Shown: one piece after another, positions 27,177 through 36,613 of the stretch | How the letters are laid out: each line of letters opens with the position of its first letter | How positions within the stretch are numbered: position 1 is the first letter of the stretch | Assembly (NCBI GenBank): GCA_031272985.1 | Contig: JAISSU010000029.1 | Location: forward strand, 62,001 to 126,000 | DNA length: 64,000 nucleotides | DNA from: Lachnospiraceae bacterium | Lineage (GTDB): Bacteria; Bacillota; Clostridia; Lachnospirales; Lachnospiraceae | Direction: 5' to 3' | Program-made: the position numbers and the translations under genes | Notes under the pieces: generated by a model | Databases searched by the model: none | Told to the model about the DNA's origin: nothing | The model's input: the letters and a program-made list of their open reading frames with translations, nothing else

Positions 27177-28307
27177 ATGACAACAGGGGATATTTTACTA
27201 ATAGAAAGACCGATAAATGTCAGGTTCAGAAAGGATTATAAGGCTGTAATCATTTTAGATCAGTCAAAACTTCCGAATCACACTGAATTCATTGATTTAG
27301 TAACGAAAGAGGATATGTATCAGGCGATACTAAAGCTAAAGGTTCGCGGAGCACCTGCAATAGGCATCTGTGCGGCTTTTTGTTACGCTGTCTATGCGAA
27401 TTTGTTTTTTAGCGAGGCATTTGCCGAGGAGCGTCTTGGGAAAAATCCCGTCTGCAGGGAATTGTTTTTGAATGAATTGTTTACGTTCAAGAAATATCTT
27501 GCTTCTTGCAGGCCGACAGCAGTTAATCTTTTCTGGGCTCTTGAAAGAATGGAGAAAGCGCTTTTAGCAGAGGTAGAAGAATTACCAAAAGACTGTGAAT
27601 TAACCATTGATTCTGCGAGCAGCATTGTAAACCGCTTAATCGGCGAGGCTTGCAAAATTCAGTATGAAGACATCTCCATGTGCAAAGCAATTTCAGAATA
27701 CGGATTAAGCCTCTTAAAAGACGGAGATGGGATTCTGACACATTGCAATGCGGGTCCGCTTGCGACCTCACACTATGGAACTGCTCTGGGTCCTGCACTT
27801 TTAGGGCATGAAAGAGGTATAAACATTAAGGTTTTTGCAGATGAGACGAGACCTCTTTTGCAAGGAGCGAGGTTGACCGCCTATGAGCTTCATAAAGCGG
27901 GGGTTCCTGTTACGTTAATCTGTGATAATATGGCGAGTATTGTCATGAAAAACGGCTGGATTCAGGCTTGCATGGTAGGCTGTGACAGAATAGCTTCAAA
28001 CGGGGATTGTGCCAATAAAATCGGGTCAAGCGGCGTCGCGATACTCGCAAAGCATTATAATATACCTTTTTATGTAATGGGACCTACGAGTACTATTGAT
28101 TTTTCCTGCAGAAGTGGTGACGATATTCCGATAGAGCTTCGCTCAGGTGAAGAAATAAGCGAAAAATATTTCAGTGAACCAATTGCTCCTTCGGGTATTA
28201 ATCTCTATAATCCCGCGTTTGATATTATTGATCACGAGCTTATAACCGCAATAATTACGGAAAAAGGAATCGTACGCGCTCCCTTTGATACAGGGCTCTT
28301 ACAATAA
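27177..28307 (+). CDS. mtnA: S-methyl-5-thioribose-1-phosphate isomerase family protein
   Basis: Aldose-1-phosphate to ketose-1-phosphate isomerase, normally converting methylthioribose-1-P to methylthioribulose-1-P. 376 residues, slightly long. Motifs [20 protein letters not shown] with the catalytic Cys, [18 protein letters not shown], and the catalytic Asp in [17 protein letters not shown] are all intact. AGGAG precedes the ATG. It closes the cluster with a class II aldolase just upstream, the pairing used in DHAP-shunt pathways for methylthioribose/5-deoxyribose. No kinase (MtnK) or nucleosidase is in the cluster, although punA lies 14 kb upstream. Confidence 0.88.
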   Translation: MTTGDILLIERPINVRFRKDYKAVIILDQSKLPNHTEFIDLVTKEDMYQAILKLKVRGAPAIGICAAFCYAVYANLFFSEAFAEERLGKNPVCRELFLNELFTFKKYLASCRPTAVNLFWALERMEKALLAEVEELPKDCELTIDSASSIVNRLIGEACKIQYEDISMCKAISEYGLSLLKDGDGILTHCNAGPLATSHYGTALGPALLGHERGINIKVFADETRPLLQGARLTAYELHKAGVPVTLICDNMASIVMKNGWIQACMVGCDRIASNGDCANKIGSSGVAILAKHYNIPFYVMGPTSTIDFSCRSGDDIPIELRSGEEISEKYFSEPIAPSGINLYNPAFDIIDHELITAIITEKGIVRAPFDTGLLQ

Positions 28308-28321
28308 GATTTTCGCAAATA

Positions 28322-28332
28322 TCAGGGGACAC
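28322..28332 (-). repeat. Short inverted match to the hairpin leader element
   Basis: TCAGGGGACAC here is the exact reverse complement of the GTGTCCCCTGA core of the elements at 7244 and 18197. It lies in the gap between mtnA and the RND gene. Only 11 bases match, so it may be a fragment or chance. Confidence 0.3.
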
Positions 28333-28435
28333 AGAAATTTCACACCTGCATATTTGCGTTTTTATTGTTATTTTATCTGTACGGTGGTACTATCTCTTCA
28401 TATTTATTTTTGGCTAACAAGGAGTAATTTATATC

Positions 28436-31400
28436 ATGCTTTCAAAACTCAGCGTCAGAAAACCTTACACTGTTGTCGTTGGAATTGTACTTGTTCTGAT
28501 TCTGGGTGTAGTGTCTTTTATGAATATGTCGGTTGATCTATTGCCGAATATGAATCTACCGTACGCGATTGTCATTACCACTTATCCCGGCGCGAGCCCT
28601 GAATCAGTCGAGCAGACCATTTCCAGACCTATCGAGCAGTCCATGGCGACTGTCAGCAATATTAAAGAGCTTCAATCAATATCCAATGAAAATACTTCCG
28701 TTGTGATTTTGGAATTTGCGCAGACCGCCAATATGGACTCCGTCACAATCGAAATGCGAGATAAACTCGACCAGATTAAGGGTTATTGGCCTGATGAGGT
28801 AGGTAATCCCATTATTATGCGCATTAATCCCGATATGCTGCCGGTGCTTGTCGTAGCGGTCAGCATGGAGGGTGAAGACCAAATCGAGGCGGGCAGAAAA
28901 ATCGTTGATGAAGTAGTGCCCGAAATCGAAAGTCTCGAAGGTGTGGCAGAGGTGGACACCTTCGGAGAGGTTAGTGAATATGTTGAGGTAATCGTAGACC
29001 ATAATAAGCTAAAAAGCGAAAATGAAAGATTGACCTCGCAATTGACCGAAAAAGTCGACGAGGCAAAGGAGGCTTTGGCAGATGCTAAAGCTCAGGTAAA
29101 AAAGGGTCAGGCGGCACTTGCAAGCGGCAAAAAGAAGGCGACCGAAGGCTTACAGAAGGCAGAAGAGGAATATGCGGTTAAATCCGAAGAATTAAAGCAG
29201 GCTCAGCTTGAAATAGCCTCAAAAGAGGCAGAATTAAATGTGGCCTCCACTCAGCTTGCGCAATTGTCGGCGTCCCTCCAGTCTGTAAAGGCACCTTTAG
29301 TTGAGCAGAAAACGCAGTTACAGACTTTAAAATCAAAAGAAACTGAAATGCAAAGCGCCTTTGACGCGCTCCAAAATAAAGTGACCTCAGGGGTGGCACT
29401 AACCGATGAGGAAACCCGTCAGATGGCGGAACTCAGCGGAAATCTCTTACTTCTTCAAAATTATGATTCCGCTATGAGTGCTTTGGACGATGCCTTAAAA
29501 CCCATTCTGGAACAGGAAGCGACTCTTAATGATTCAAAGAAACAGCTCGATGAAGGGAAGAACCAGCTTGAAGCTCTAAAGTCTCAGGTTAACAGCGGGG
29601 CTATGACCCTCGCCCAGGCCAGAGGAGCCCTCACATCCGCCCAAATAAATGCCGTAACGAGCCTTTCTGAGGGCATGTCTAAATTAGCGGCCGGTGAGGC
29701 TATGCTGACAGCTCAGGAGGCGCAGGTGGACGCCATGGAAGAGCAAGCATCTGCGGCTGTCAATTTGGATTCAATACTTAATGCGAGCCTCGTTAAGACA
29801 ATTCTCGCGGCAGAGAACTTCAGTATGCCTGCGGGGAATGTCACAGAAAACGGGATTTCCTACCAGATTAGAGTGGGGGATAAATTTAAAACAATTAATG
29901 ACATTAAAAACCTTAAACTCCTGTCAATAGAAGGAGCTGACCCTGTTTATTTGGAAAATGTCGCTACTGTGAAATTCGTCAATAATGCGGATAAAACCTA
30001 CGCCAAACTAAACGGCGAATCCGGTATTTTGTTACAGATCCAAAAGCAGACAGGGTACTCCACGGGCGATGTGAGTGACAGAATTCTTAACCGCTTAAGC
30101 GAATTGGAAGATGAAGTGCCGGGGATGAAGGCAGTAGCTTTAATGGATCAGGGCGTTTATATTGACATGGTGACGAATTCGGTTCTTGAGAATCTTCTTT
30201 TCGGCGGGATTCTCGCGATACTTATCCTGCTGGTTTTCCTACGAAGCATAAGACCGACTTTGGTTATTGCCTTTTCCATCCCAATCAGCGTTGTAGCGGC
30301 GGTAGTAGCCATGTACTTCTCCGGTGTTACGCTAAACGTATTATCGCTTTCGGGGCTCGCACTCGGAGTAGGAATGCTCGTGGATAATTCCATTGTCGTT
30401 ATCGAAAATATTTTCCGTATGCGAAACGAAGAAGGGAAAAGTGCGGGAACGGCTGCCATTGAGGGCGCAAAGCAAATCGCGGGTGCTATTATTGCTTCGA
30501 CTTTGACGACGGTTTGTGTTTTCCTTCCCATCGTTTTTACTCAAGGGATTACGAGACAGCTCTTTGTTGATTTCGGGCTGACTATTACATATTCACTGAT
30601 GGCGAGCCTTTTAGTTGCTCTGACTGTGGTGCCGATGATGTCGGCGGGACTTCTTAAGAATTCAAAACAGCGCGAATTTAAGTTCTTTGTAAGATTCCGT
30701 GATTGGTACGGAAGACTGCTTTCTAGAGTCTTGAATATGAAAGCGTTGGTTTTGATTATTACTTTGGTGCTTTTTGTCGGGAGTATCTATATTGAGTTTC
30801 GCAACGGAACTGAATTCCTACCTTCAATGGAAAATACCCAAATTACGATTAGCCTTGAAATGGAAGAGGGCAGTGATTTTGAGGAATTGACGAAAGAGGC
30901 GGATAAAATATCCGAGAGAGTTCTGACTTTGGACGATATAGAGGACGTGGGAGGTCTTCTTTCCTCAGGAAATCTCTTGGGGATCGGAGGAAGTTCGGGG
31001 CAGACTGTCCAGTTTTACGCGATAGCAAAGGAAAACGCAAAGCTCTCAAACAGGGAGCTCGTTAAGGAAATAGAGGAGCTAACAAAGGATATAAAGGGCA
31101 CCGTCACCGTGGAAATGGCGGCGATGGACATGAGTGCTTTGGGTTCTACCGGTATAGTGGTTCAGATTCGCGGAAAGGACTTGGATAAGCTACGTGAAAT
31201 CACAAAGGATGTAAGAGAAATCGTAGAAAAGGTTGACGGAGTCGAAAATGTCTACGATGGTTTGGACGATGTAAAAGAAGAACTGAAAATCACGGTCGAT
31301 AAAGATAAGGCAATGGACCATGGTCTCACCGTAGCGCAGGTATTCAACGAGGTCTATCAAAGGGTAGGTTCCACCCAATCTGCCACTACGCTAACTACGC

Positions 31401-32470
31401 AGTCGCAGGATTACAGTGTGTATGTAAAAGAAGATACGAAAGCCGAGCTTACACGCGCCGATATAAAGGCTCTTACCTTTAATGTTACGAAACAGGATGG
31501 TTCAACCGAAGAAGTAAAATTATCGGATGTAGCCGACTTTGAAAATACGGTAGGATTCAGGGCAATAAACCGTCAGGATCAAAGCAGGTACACGCAAATA
31601 AGCGCGGACGTAGCCGAAGATGATAATATCGGCCTGGTTAGCGCAAAAGTTTCGGAGGCATTAGAATCTTATGATGTGCCTGCGGGATATGATATAGAAA
31701 TGGTGGGCGAGGACTCGACTATTGCCGAGGCTATGGATGATCTTTACCTGATGCTTGTTCTTGCTTTAGCCTTTATGTATCTGATAATGGTGGCTCAGTT
31801 CCAGTCCCTATTATCGCCGTTTATCGTTATGTTTACAGTGCCTCTTGCGTTCACGGGAGGTATGCTGGCACTTACGCTTACGGCAAAGCCATTAAGCGTT
31901 GTTGCCATGATAGGATTTATAATGCTTGCGGGCATTATTGTAAATAACGGAATTGTCTTTGTTGATTATACGAATATATTGATTGCCGAAGGCATGGAGC
32001 AAAAACAGGCGCTCATAGAGGCCGGAAAAACGAGGCTTCGCCCTATATTAATGACTGCCGTCACCACCATCTTAGGTCTTTCGACAATGGCAGCAGGCTT
32101 TGGAATGGGAGCAGACATGGTTCAGCCAATGGCCATAGTCACTATCGGAGGTCTACTATATGGGACGCTACTGACCTTACTGGTCGTACCATGCATATAC
32201 ATGATCTTCCACCCTCAAAAAAAGGTGAAAACAGCCACCGGGGACGAGAAATCCGATTTCGATAATTATGACGACAATCAAAACCATGATTCTGAATCGG
32301 ATTCCGTAGAATCATCGCAAAACGACCCGAAATCGGATACGAACGACAATCAAAACCATGATTCCGAATCGGATTCCGTAGAATCATCGCAAAACGACCC
32401 GAAATCGGATAATAAAAAACAAAATCGTAAGAAAAAAGGGTTGCCTGTCGCCGAAAATGAGGTAGAATAG
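28436..32470 (+). CDS. RND-family efflux transporter with large coiled-coil insertion
   Basis: Proton-driven export pump of the AcrB/SwrC superfamily, 1344 residues against about 1030 for the family. TM1 is at about 10-30, and the two groups of TM helices carry GMLVDNSIVVIENIFR and AGIIVNNGIVFVDYTN. The porter region is interrupted at about residues 195-445 by a Lys/Glu/Ala/Gln-rich heptad-like coiled coil, after which the expected porter sequence resumes (MPAGNV). The C-terminus (about 1260-1344) is a hydrophilic tail with a 24-residue tandem repeat. No separate membrane-fusion or outer-membrane partner gene is adjacent. AAGGAG precedes the ATG. The substrate is unknown. Confidence 0.92.
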   Translation: MLSKLSVRKPYTVVVGIVLVLILGVVSFMNMSVDLLPNMNLPYAIVITTYPGASPESVEQTISRPIEQSMATVSNIKELQSISNENTSVVILEFAQTANMDSVTIEMRDKLDQIKGYWPDEVGNPIIMRINPDMLPVLVVAVSMEGEDQIEAGRKIVDEVVPEIESLEGVAEVDTFGEVSEYVEVIVDHNKLKSENERLTSQLTEKVDEAKEALADAKAQVKKGQAALASGKKKATEGLQKAEEEYAVKSEELKQAQLEIASKEAELNVASTQLAQLSASLQSVKAPLVEQKTQLQTLKSKETEMQSAFDALQNKVTSGVALTDEETRQMAELSGNLLLLQNYDSAMSALDDALKPILEQEATLNDSKKQLDEGKNQLEALKSQVNSGAMTLAQARGALTSAQINAVTSLSEGMSKLAAGEAMLTAQEAQVDAMEEQASAAVNLDSILNASLVKTILAAENFSMPAGNVTENGISYQIRVGDKFKTINDIKNLKLLSIEGADPVYLENVATVKFVNNADKTYAKLNGESGILLQIQKQTGYSTGDVSDRILNRLSELEDEVPGMKAVALMDQGVYIDMVTNSVLENLLFGGILAILILLVFLRSIRPTLVIAFSIPISVVAAVVAMYFSGVTLNVLSLSGLALGVGMLVDNSIVVIENIFRMRNEEGKSAGTAAIEGAKQIAGAIIASTLTTVCVFLPIVFTQGITRQLFVDFGLTITYSLMASLLVALTVVPMMSAGLLKNSKQREFKFFVRFRDWYGRLLSRVLNMKALVLIITLVLFVGSIYIEFRNGTEFLPSMENTQITISLEMEEGSDFEELTKEADKISERVLTLDDIEDVGGLLSSGNLLGIGGSSGQTVQFYAIAKENAKLSNRELVKEIEELTKDIKGTVTVEMAAMDMSALGSTGIVVQIRGKDLDKLREITKDVREIVEKVDGVENVYDGLDDVKEELKITVDKDKAMDHGLTVAQVFNEVYQRVGSTQSATTLTTQSQDYSVYVKEDTKAELTRADIKALTFNVTKQDGSTEEVKLSDVADFENTVGFRAINRQDQSRYTQISADVAEDDNIGLVSAKVSEALESYDVPAGYDIEMVGEDSTIAEAMDDLYLMLVLALAFMYLIMVAQFQSLLSPFIVMFTVPLAFTGGMLALTLTAKPLSVVAMIGFIMLAGIIVNNGIVFVDYTNILIAEGMEQKQALIEAGKTRLRPILMTAVTTILGLSTMAAGFGMGADMVQPMAIVTIGGLLYGTLLTLLVVPCIYMIFHPQKKVKTATGDEKSDFDNYDDNQNHDSESDSVESSQNDPKSDTNDNQNHDSESDSVESSQNDPKSDNKKQNRKKKGLPVAENEVE
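32271..32411 (+). repeat. 72-bp tandem duplication inside the RND gene C-terminus
   Basis: Two in-frame copies begin at 32271 and 32343 (period 72 bp, 24 codons, core QNHDSESDSVESSQNDPKSD). They differ at one synonymous T/C position over about 69 bp, implying a recent duplication. Confidence 0.9.
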
Positions 32471-32504
32471 TCATGTAATGGCTAAGGGGAGAAAGGTACA
32501 TCAC

Positions 32505-33074
32505 ATGACATTGTTAGACCGGGCTATTGAATTTGCAACTAACGCACATCAGGGACAGTACAGAAAAGGCACGAAAAGACCTTACATAGTTCATCCGATT
32601 GAAGTAGCCGATATTGTAGCTACGATGACTAAAGACGAAGAAGTGATTTGCGCGGCGGTTCTGCACGATACCATTGAGGACTGTAGGGATATTACAAAGG
32701 AATTGCTGGAGAGAAATTTCGGGGAACGTATTGCCGAAATCGTCGCGGGTGAAAGCGAAGATAAATCAAAGTCATGGATAGAAAGAAAGTCCACTACGAT
32801 TTTTCGAATCCGAAACGCCTGCCGTGAAATTCAGATGATTGGGCTGGCTGATAAATTATCGAATATGCGCGACATTGACAGAGACTATCCCATTGAGGGA
32901 GAAAATCTTTGGAAACGTTTCCGGATGAAAGATAAGGCGATGATTGGCTGGTATTACATGGGTATTCGCGACGCTTTGTTTGAAACGTTTTCGGGTATAC
33001 CCGCTTTTGAAGAGTATTGCAGATTAATTGACGTAAATTTCGGTATTCGCAATCAGGCGACAGGCAGTGCCTGA
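32505..33074 (+). CDS. HD-domain (p)ppGpp hydrolase-like protein
   Basis: A 189-residue single-domain HD protein resembling small alarmone hydrolases (MESH1/SAH) and the hydrolase half of RelA/SpoT. Metal-site motifs are His30 in YIVHPIEVA, His54/Asp55 in AAVLHDTIED, and the distal Asp in LADKLSNMRD. The start at 32505 is chosen because GGGGAGAAAGG lies about ten bases upstream and the family begins here; ATG 32478 has no ribosome site. No synthetase or TGS domain is present. It overlaps the next open frame and is 10 bases from the nrdG-like start. Confidence 0.85.
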   Translation: MTLLDRAIEFATNAHQGQYRKGTKRPYIVHPIEVADIVATMTKDEEVICAAVLHDTIEDCRDITKELLERNFGERIAEIVAGESEDKSKSWIERKSTTIFRIRNACREIQMIGLADKLSNMRDIDRDYPIEGENLWKRFRMKDKAMIGWYYMGIRDALFETFSGIPAFEEYCRLIDVNFGIRNQATGSA

Positions 33075-33084
33075 TGAGGGCGCA

Positions 33085-33777
33085 ATGATAATAAAAGGTT
33101 TACAAAAGCTCACATTGTTGGATTATCCCGGGAAAGTTGCGTGCACGGTGTTTACTGCCGGCTGCAACTTTCGTTGTCCTTTCTGCCATAATGCATCCTT
33201 AGTGACGGGGGATTTTTCGGGAGCTTCGATACCTTGCGCAGATATCATAGATTTTCTGGCGTTGCGAAAGGGAATCCTGCAGGGTGTCTGCGTCACAGGC
33301 GGAGAGCCTCTTCTTCAAAATGACCTCGAAGGATTTCTCACATCAATAAAAGAAATGGGCTTATTGATAAAGCTTGATACAAACGGGAGCTTTCCTCAAA
33401 AACTAAAAAGCTTAATCGAAAAAAATCTCATTGACATGGTGGCAATGGATATTAAGAATTCAAAAGAAAATTATGCCCGAACTGCCGGGGTAAAGGATCT
33501 CGATATCACGCCTATAGAAGAGAGTGTGCGTATACTGATGAATGGCAATATCTCTTATGAGTTTCGCACAACAATAGTTCGCGAATTCCATCAAAAATCC
33601 GACCTCATATCCATCGGGGAATGGATAAGAGGTGCGGATAAGTATTTCTTGCAGCATTTTAAGGATTCAGGTGATTTACTCTCACAGGGACTGCATGGCT
33701 ACGATAAGTCCGTTATGACCAGCGCCCTGTCAGTGGTTAGTCCTTATGTAAAAGAGGCAAAACTAAGGGGGATTTAG
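33085..33777 (+). CDS. nrdG: Anaerobic ribonucleotide reductase activating protein (radical SAM), NrdG-like
   Basis: A 230-residue radical SAM activase. The cluster motif is Cys27-x3-Cys31-x2-Cys34 (CNFRCPFC), followed by VTGGEPLL. The start LQKLTLLDYPGKVACTVFTAGC matches the longer NrdG2-type activases. The ATG at 33085 with GAGG nearby is preferred over a GTG at 33067. It would install the glycyl radical on NrdD, whose gene lies 20 kb away at 53308 rather than adjacent. Another glycyl-radical partner is possible. Its stop codon directly abuts that of the convergent protease gene, with no bases between. Confidence 0.85.
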   Translation: MIIKGLQKLTLLDYPGKVACTVFTAGCNFRCPFCHNASLVTGDFSGASIPCADIIDFLALRKGILQGVCVTGGEPLLQNDLEGFLTSIKEMGLLIKLDTNGSFPQKLKSLIEKNLIDMVAMDIKNSKENYARTAGVKDLDITPIEESVRILMNGNISYEFRTTIVREFHQKSDLISIGEWIRGADKYFLQHFKDSGDLLSQGLHGYDKSVMTSALSVVSPYVKEAKLRGI

Positions 33778-36417
33778 TCAGTTTCTTAATCCCTGTGTCC
33801 ATATTTCATTTCCGTAAATATCAGTAAGTCTCATCATTGAGATAATCGGTGCGTCGCCGGTCGAAACATTGCTGATAATAAGAGCGCCGTCCTCAGGAAC
33901 AATTATCTGATCCCCGAACATATAGGAGTCGTCGTAATTTCCGTCATAGTCATAATAATCGCAGAGCAAATCGATTGTATCGCCGGGATTCAAAGACATA
34001 TTAACCTTTGCCACAGCTTCTGTCGTATCCTGATAGTCTGTTATCGCTCCCGCAATCGCTCCATCTGGGTGGTTATTGTCGAAGACTATCAAAAGGTTCA
34101 CTCTCGTACCATTGAGCATGGCAGGGACGTAACCCGTATAACAATAAGTATCTCCTTCGGTTTCTTCACTTAGTAAATAATATGGAGTAACCTGTCCGTT
34201 TATGGCTATCCAATTTCCCGAATAATCAAGTATTAAGTCACCGGCAGCCGTGTATTCGTATACATTATCGACCCCTAAGTCAATATAGCCTTCGCCGTCG
34301 TCAATAAAGGCGCTGACTGCGACCGAAGTAACAAGAGACCATTTTTCTTCGGGTAAAATCAGTATGGCTTTGCCGTCTTCATCGGAGTAAGCGAAGTCAT
34401 CGGCAGTAATGGAATTTTGGGCGTAGTATTCGGAAGCCTCCAATGCGCGGTCCTTATTAAACCAGCTCAAGATATCACCCGCAGAAAAGCCATTGTCGCC
34501 GGAAGTAGTAGATGAAGAGCTTCCGAGAAATGACCCTAAAAGGGTAGATACGGTATCTGATGAAAGGACGGATGTGCCTGAGCCGGTGGAACCTGTCAGC
34601 CCCCCTAAAAGGCTGCCCAATCCGCCTGAGGATTCACTGCCGGAGAGCATATCAAAAAGACTCGTCCCCGGGTTTGATTCGGATGCTACTATTTGCCCAC
34701 CTGCCGCGAGAGATGCGAAGCTCTTTATGCAGTCAGTGTATTCCTCATCCATGCCGATTTTACTGTAGGTGCTAAGCGCATTGTTTACCTTTCCGAGCGA
34801 TTGATACGGAAAGTAGATGGAGATTCCGTTTGCGTTGGTCATGCTTGCGCAAATGCGATTATACTTTATACAGCCTCGCAAGGTTTGCGCTAATTCACTT
34901 GATTCTTCGGTGTTTAAATTCTCAGCAAAATGTATTAAATCTATCTGATTGATTTTTGTAGAAGACGAAAAATCGCGAGCCGAACTCCTCGCATCCGAAA
35001 CCTTCTGATAGTCATCCGAATTAAGAAGAGCACTCGTCGACTGAGCGAAAGTCTTAAACGAGGAAGGGACAGTGCCTTTTAATTCCGCTAAATCGATTAA
35101 GGATAGTGTCGCTTTGCTCGTGGGATCCTTTTTAGCACTGTCAGTAATGAAATCGTCAATAATAGTTTTTCCTATTTCCACTGTAGAAAGGGAGGTATTA
35201 GCTGAAACTGCAGAAAGCCAGGTCGTGTAATACCACCCTGTGCCGGGCTCGGTGGCTTCTGAGGCGATCATATAATCCGAGTAAGGTTCTATTACGAGAG
35301 CCGTCTCAAGAGTCGCCATAAGGCAGGCGTCGAAACCGACGAAATCAAACTTCACGCCTCCGTCTTTAAGTGCGGTGCTGATTTCGTCTATCGTCATCGT
35401 CCCTGACGGGAATAATTCATCATATCCATAACCTGAAATAGAGCCGCCGCCATGATCCCAAAGAATGAGGAAATAGCGATCTGCCGCAAAATTTGTTTTA
35501 CCGTATTTAATAAATTCGGAAAGAGTCGCCGGGTCGGTCATGGATTTTTTCCCCAGATTCTTTTCGAGGCAAAGCAGCCCGTTTCCTGTCTTTTGGGCAT
35601 TTGCGGTGATCTGGTAAATCTGATTGGACGAAGAGCTCATTATAGTATTATTCCATTTTTTGGCTCCTCCTGTCTCAATAATGACATTAACATTATCGGA
35701 GAGCTCGGAATGTACTATCTCCTGTAAATCGGCGGTCGCCATTCCGCCCTCGGACTCTAAATCCGTCCCGCACATATAAATAAGTACTGTAACTGTATCC
35801 TGTCCGTTTCCTTTTAATTTTGTATACTTTTCGCGTGCCTTGGATGAAACTTCGGTAACAGCCGCATGAGCCTTATAATCGGAGGATGATGTGGTATTTC
35901 CTGAACTCGTTGTAGAGGTAGCGTCACCGGTGCTGCCGGTAAAAAGACTCAGCAAATCGGATCCGGAAGAAGATGTGTCCGTGTCGGTATCCGTATTGCT
36001 GCCTGTTACGAGGCTCAATAGATCATTTGAGGACGAAGACGAGCCTGTAATGTTTTGGATCGCGTCCATAATACCGCTGCCGCAAGACTTAAATAAAAAA
36101 TAACCTATGACTATTACAATCACGAGAATTATTATTTTAGTAAGACAGCCGGATTTTTTGGCCGTAGTGGCAGTACCGGATGAGTTTTTCTTTAATAGGA
36201 TGCTCCCTAAAAGTCCCGCCAATAGACAACCTAAGCCGCCGCCTCCGGATGAGCCTCGGTTACCCGAACCCGTACCCGAGCTGCCGCTACTGCCAAAGCC
36301 GGGTCTATTTGCGTTTCCGACCGGTCCCCCGCCCAGTCCGCTGCCGCGACGTCCGAGATTTCCGCTTCCACCGCCTGTTACATTCGTTTTTCTTCCAGTG
36401 GGTCTGTTCCCCGCCAT
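33778..36417 (-). CDS. Clostripain-family (C11) cysteine peptidase, membrane-anchored
   Basis: An 879-residue cell-surface protein. The N-terminus (1-85) is Gly/Ser/Arg/Asn-rich. A single TM segment lies at about 90-113. A Ser/Thr/Asp-rich linker with a DLLSL-type repeat precedes the peptidase domain (about 205-540). The catalytic dyad is visible as His322 in ILWDHGGG and Cys365 in GFDACLMA. A Gly/Ser-rich spacer and a C-terminal domain with acidic, possibly Ca2+-binding YDYDGNYDD complete it. The start at 36417 follows AGGGGGAAA; an upstream ATG at 36471 has no better site. C11 enzymes cut after Arg/Lys; the target is unknown. Confidence 0.9.
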   Translation of the reverse strand: MAGNRPTGRKTNVTGGGSGNLGRRGSGLGGGPVGNANRPGFGSSGSSGTGSGNRGSSGGGGLGCLLAGLLGSILLKKNSSGTATTAKKSGCLTKIIILVIVIVIGYFLFKSCGSGIMDAIQNITGSSSSSNDLLSLVTGSNTDTDTDTSSSGSDLLSLFTGSTGDATSTTSSGNTTSSSDYKAHAAVTEVSSKAREKYTKLKGNGQDTVTVLIYMCGTDLESEGGMATADLQEIVHSELSDNVNVIIETGGAKKWNNTIMSSSSNQIYQITANAQKTGNGLLCLEKNLGKKSMTDPATLSEFIKYGKTNFAADRYFLILWDHGGGSISGYGYDELFPSGTMTIDEISTALKDGGVKFDFVGFDACLMATLETALVIEPYSDYMIASEATEPGTGWYYTTWLSAVSANTSLSTVEIGKTIIDDFITDSAKKDPTSKATLSLIDLAELKGTVPSSFKTFAQSTSALLNSDDYQKVSDARSSARDFSSSTKINQIDLIHFAENLNTEESSELAQTLRGCIKYNRICASMTNANGISIYFPYQSLGKVNNALSTYSKIGMDEEYTDCIKSFASLAAGGQIVASESNPGTSLFDMLSGSESSGGLGSLLGGLTGSTGSGTSVLSSDTVSTLLGSFLGSSSSTTSGDNGFSAGDILSWFNKDRALEASEYYAQNSITADDFAYSDEDGKAILILPEEKWSLVTSVAVSAFIDDGEGYIDLGVDNVYEYTAAGDLILDYSGNWIAINGQVTPYYLLSEETEGDTYCYTGYVPAMLNGTRVNLLIVFDNNHPDGAIAGAITDYQDTTEAVAKVNMSLNPGDTIDLLCDYYDYDGNYDDSYMFGDQIIVPEDGALIISNVSTGDAPIISMMRLTDIYGNEIWTQGLRN

Positions 36418-36469
36418 TTTGTTTTCCCCCTTGCTCATTCTAAGAATAATACGTTCCTCATTTGCAATC

Positions 36470-36498
36470 ATTGTACCATCAAGAAAAATAAACGTAAA
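36470..36498 (-). promoter_or_regulatory. Possible promoter for the C11 peptidase gene
   Basis: On the minus strand TTTACG (36498-36493), a 17-bp spacer and TACAAT (36475-36470), about 50 bases before the start at 36417. The LacI-type palindrome at 36528 lies about 30 bases upstream of this -35. Confidence 0.4.
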
Positions 36499-36527
36499 GA
36501 AATATAATCAGTTTAATAGAGGTTTAA

Positions 36528-36541
36528 CGCAAACGTTTGCG
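36528..36541. promoter_or_regulatory. LacI/CcpA-type operator, site 1
   Basis: Perfect 14-bp palindrome CGCAAACGTTTGCG with the central CG typical of LacI-family operators. It lies in the 467-bp divergent region between the C11 peptidase and ABC permease genes. Similar sites are at 36787 and 60576. Confidence 0.65.
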
Positions 36542-36613
36542 GAACTATTTCGCCGAGAGTTCGGTTTTTCAGAAGACCGGATGAAACTAATAAATTTTGC
36601 GAAGCTGATTACA

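Noticed and set aside
32478..32504. Earlier start for the HD protein
   Set aside because: No ribosome site before 32478; GGGGAGAAAGG lies upstream of 32505, where the family sequence begins.
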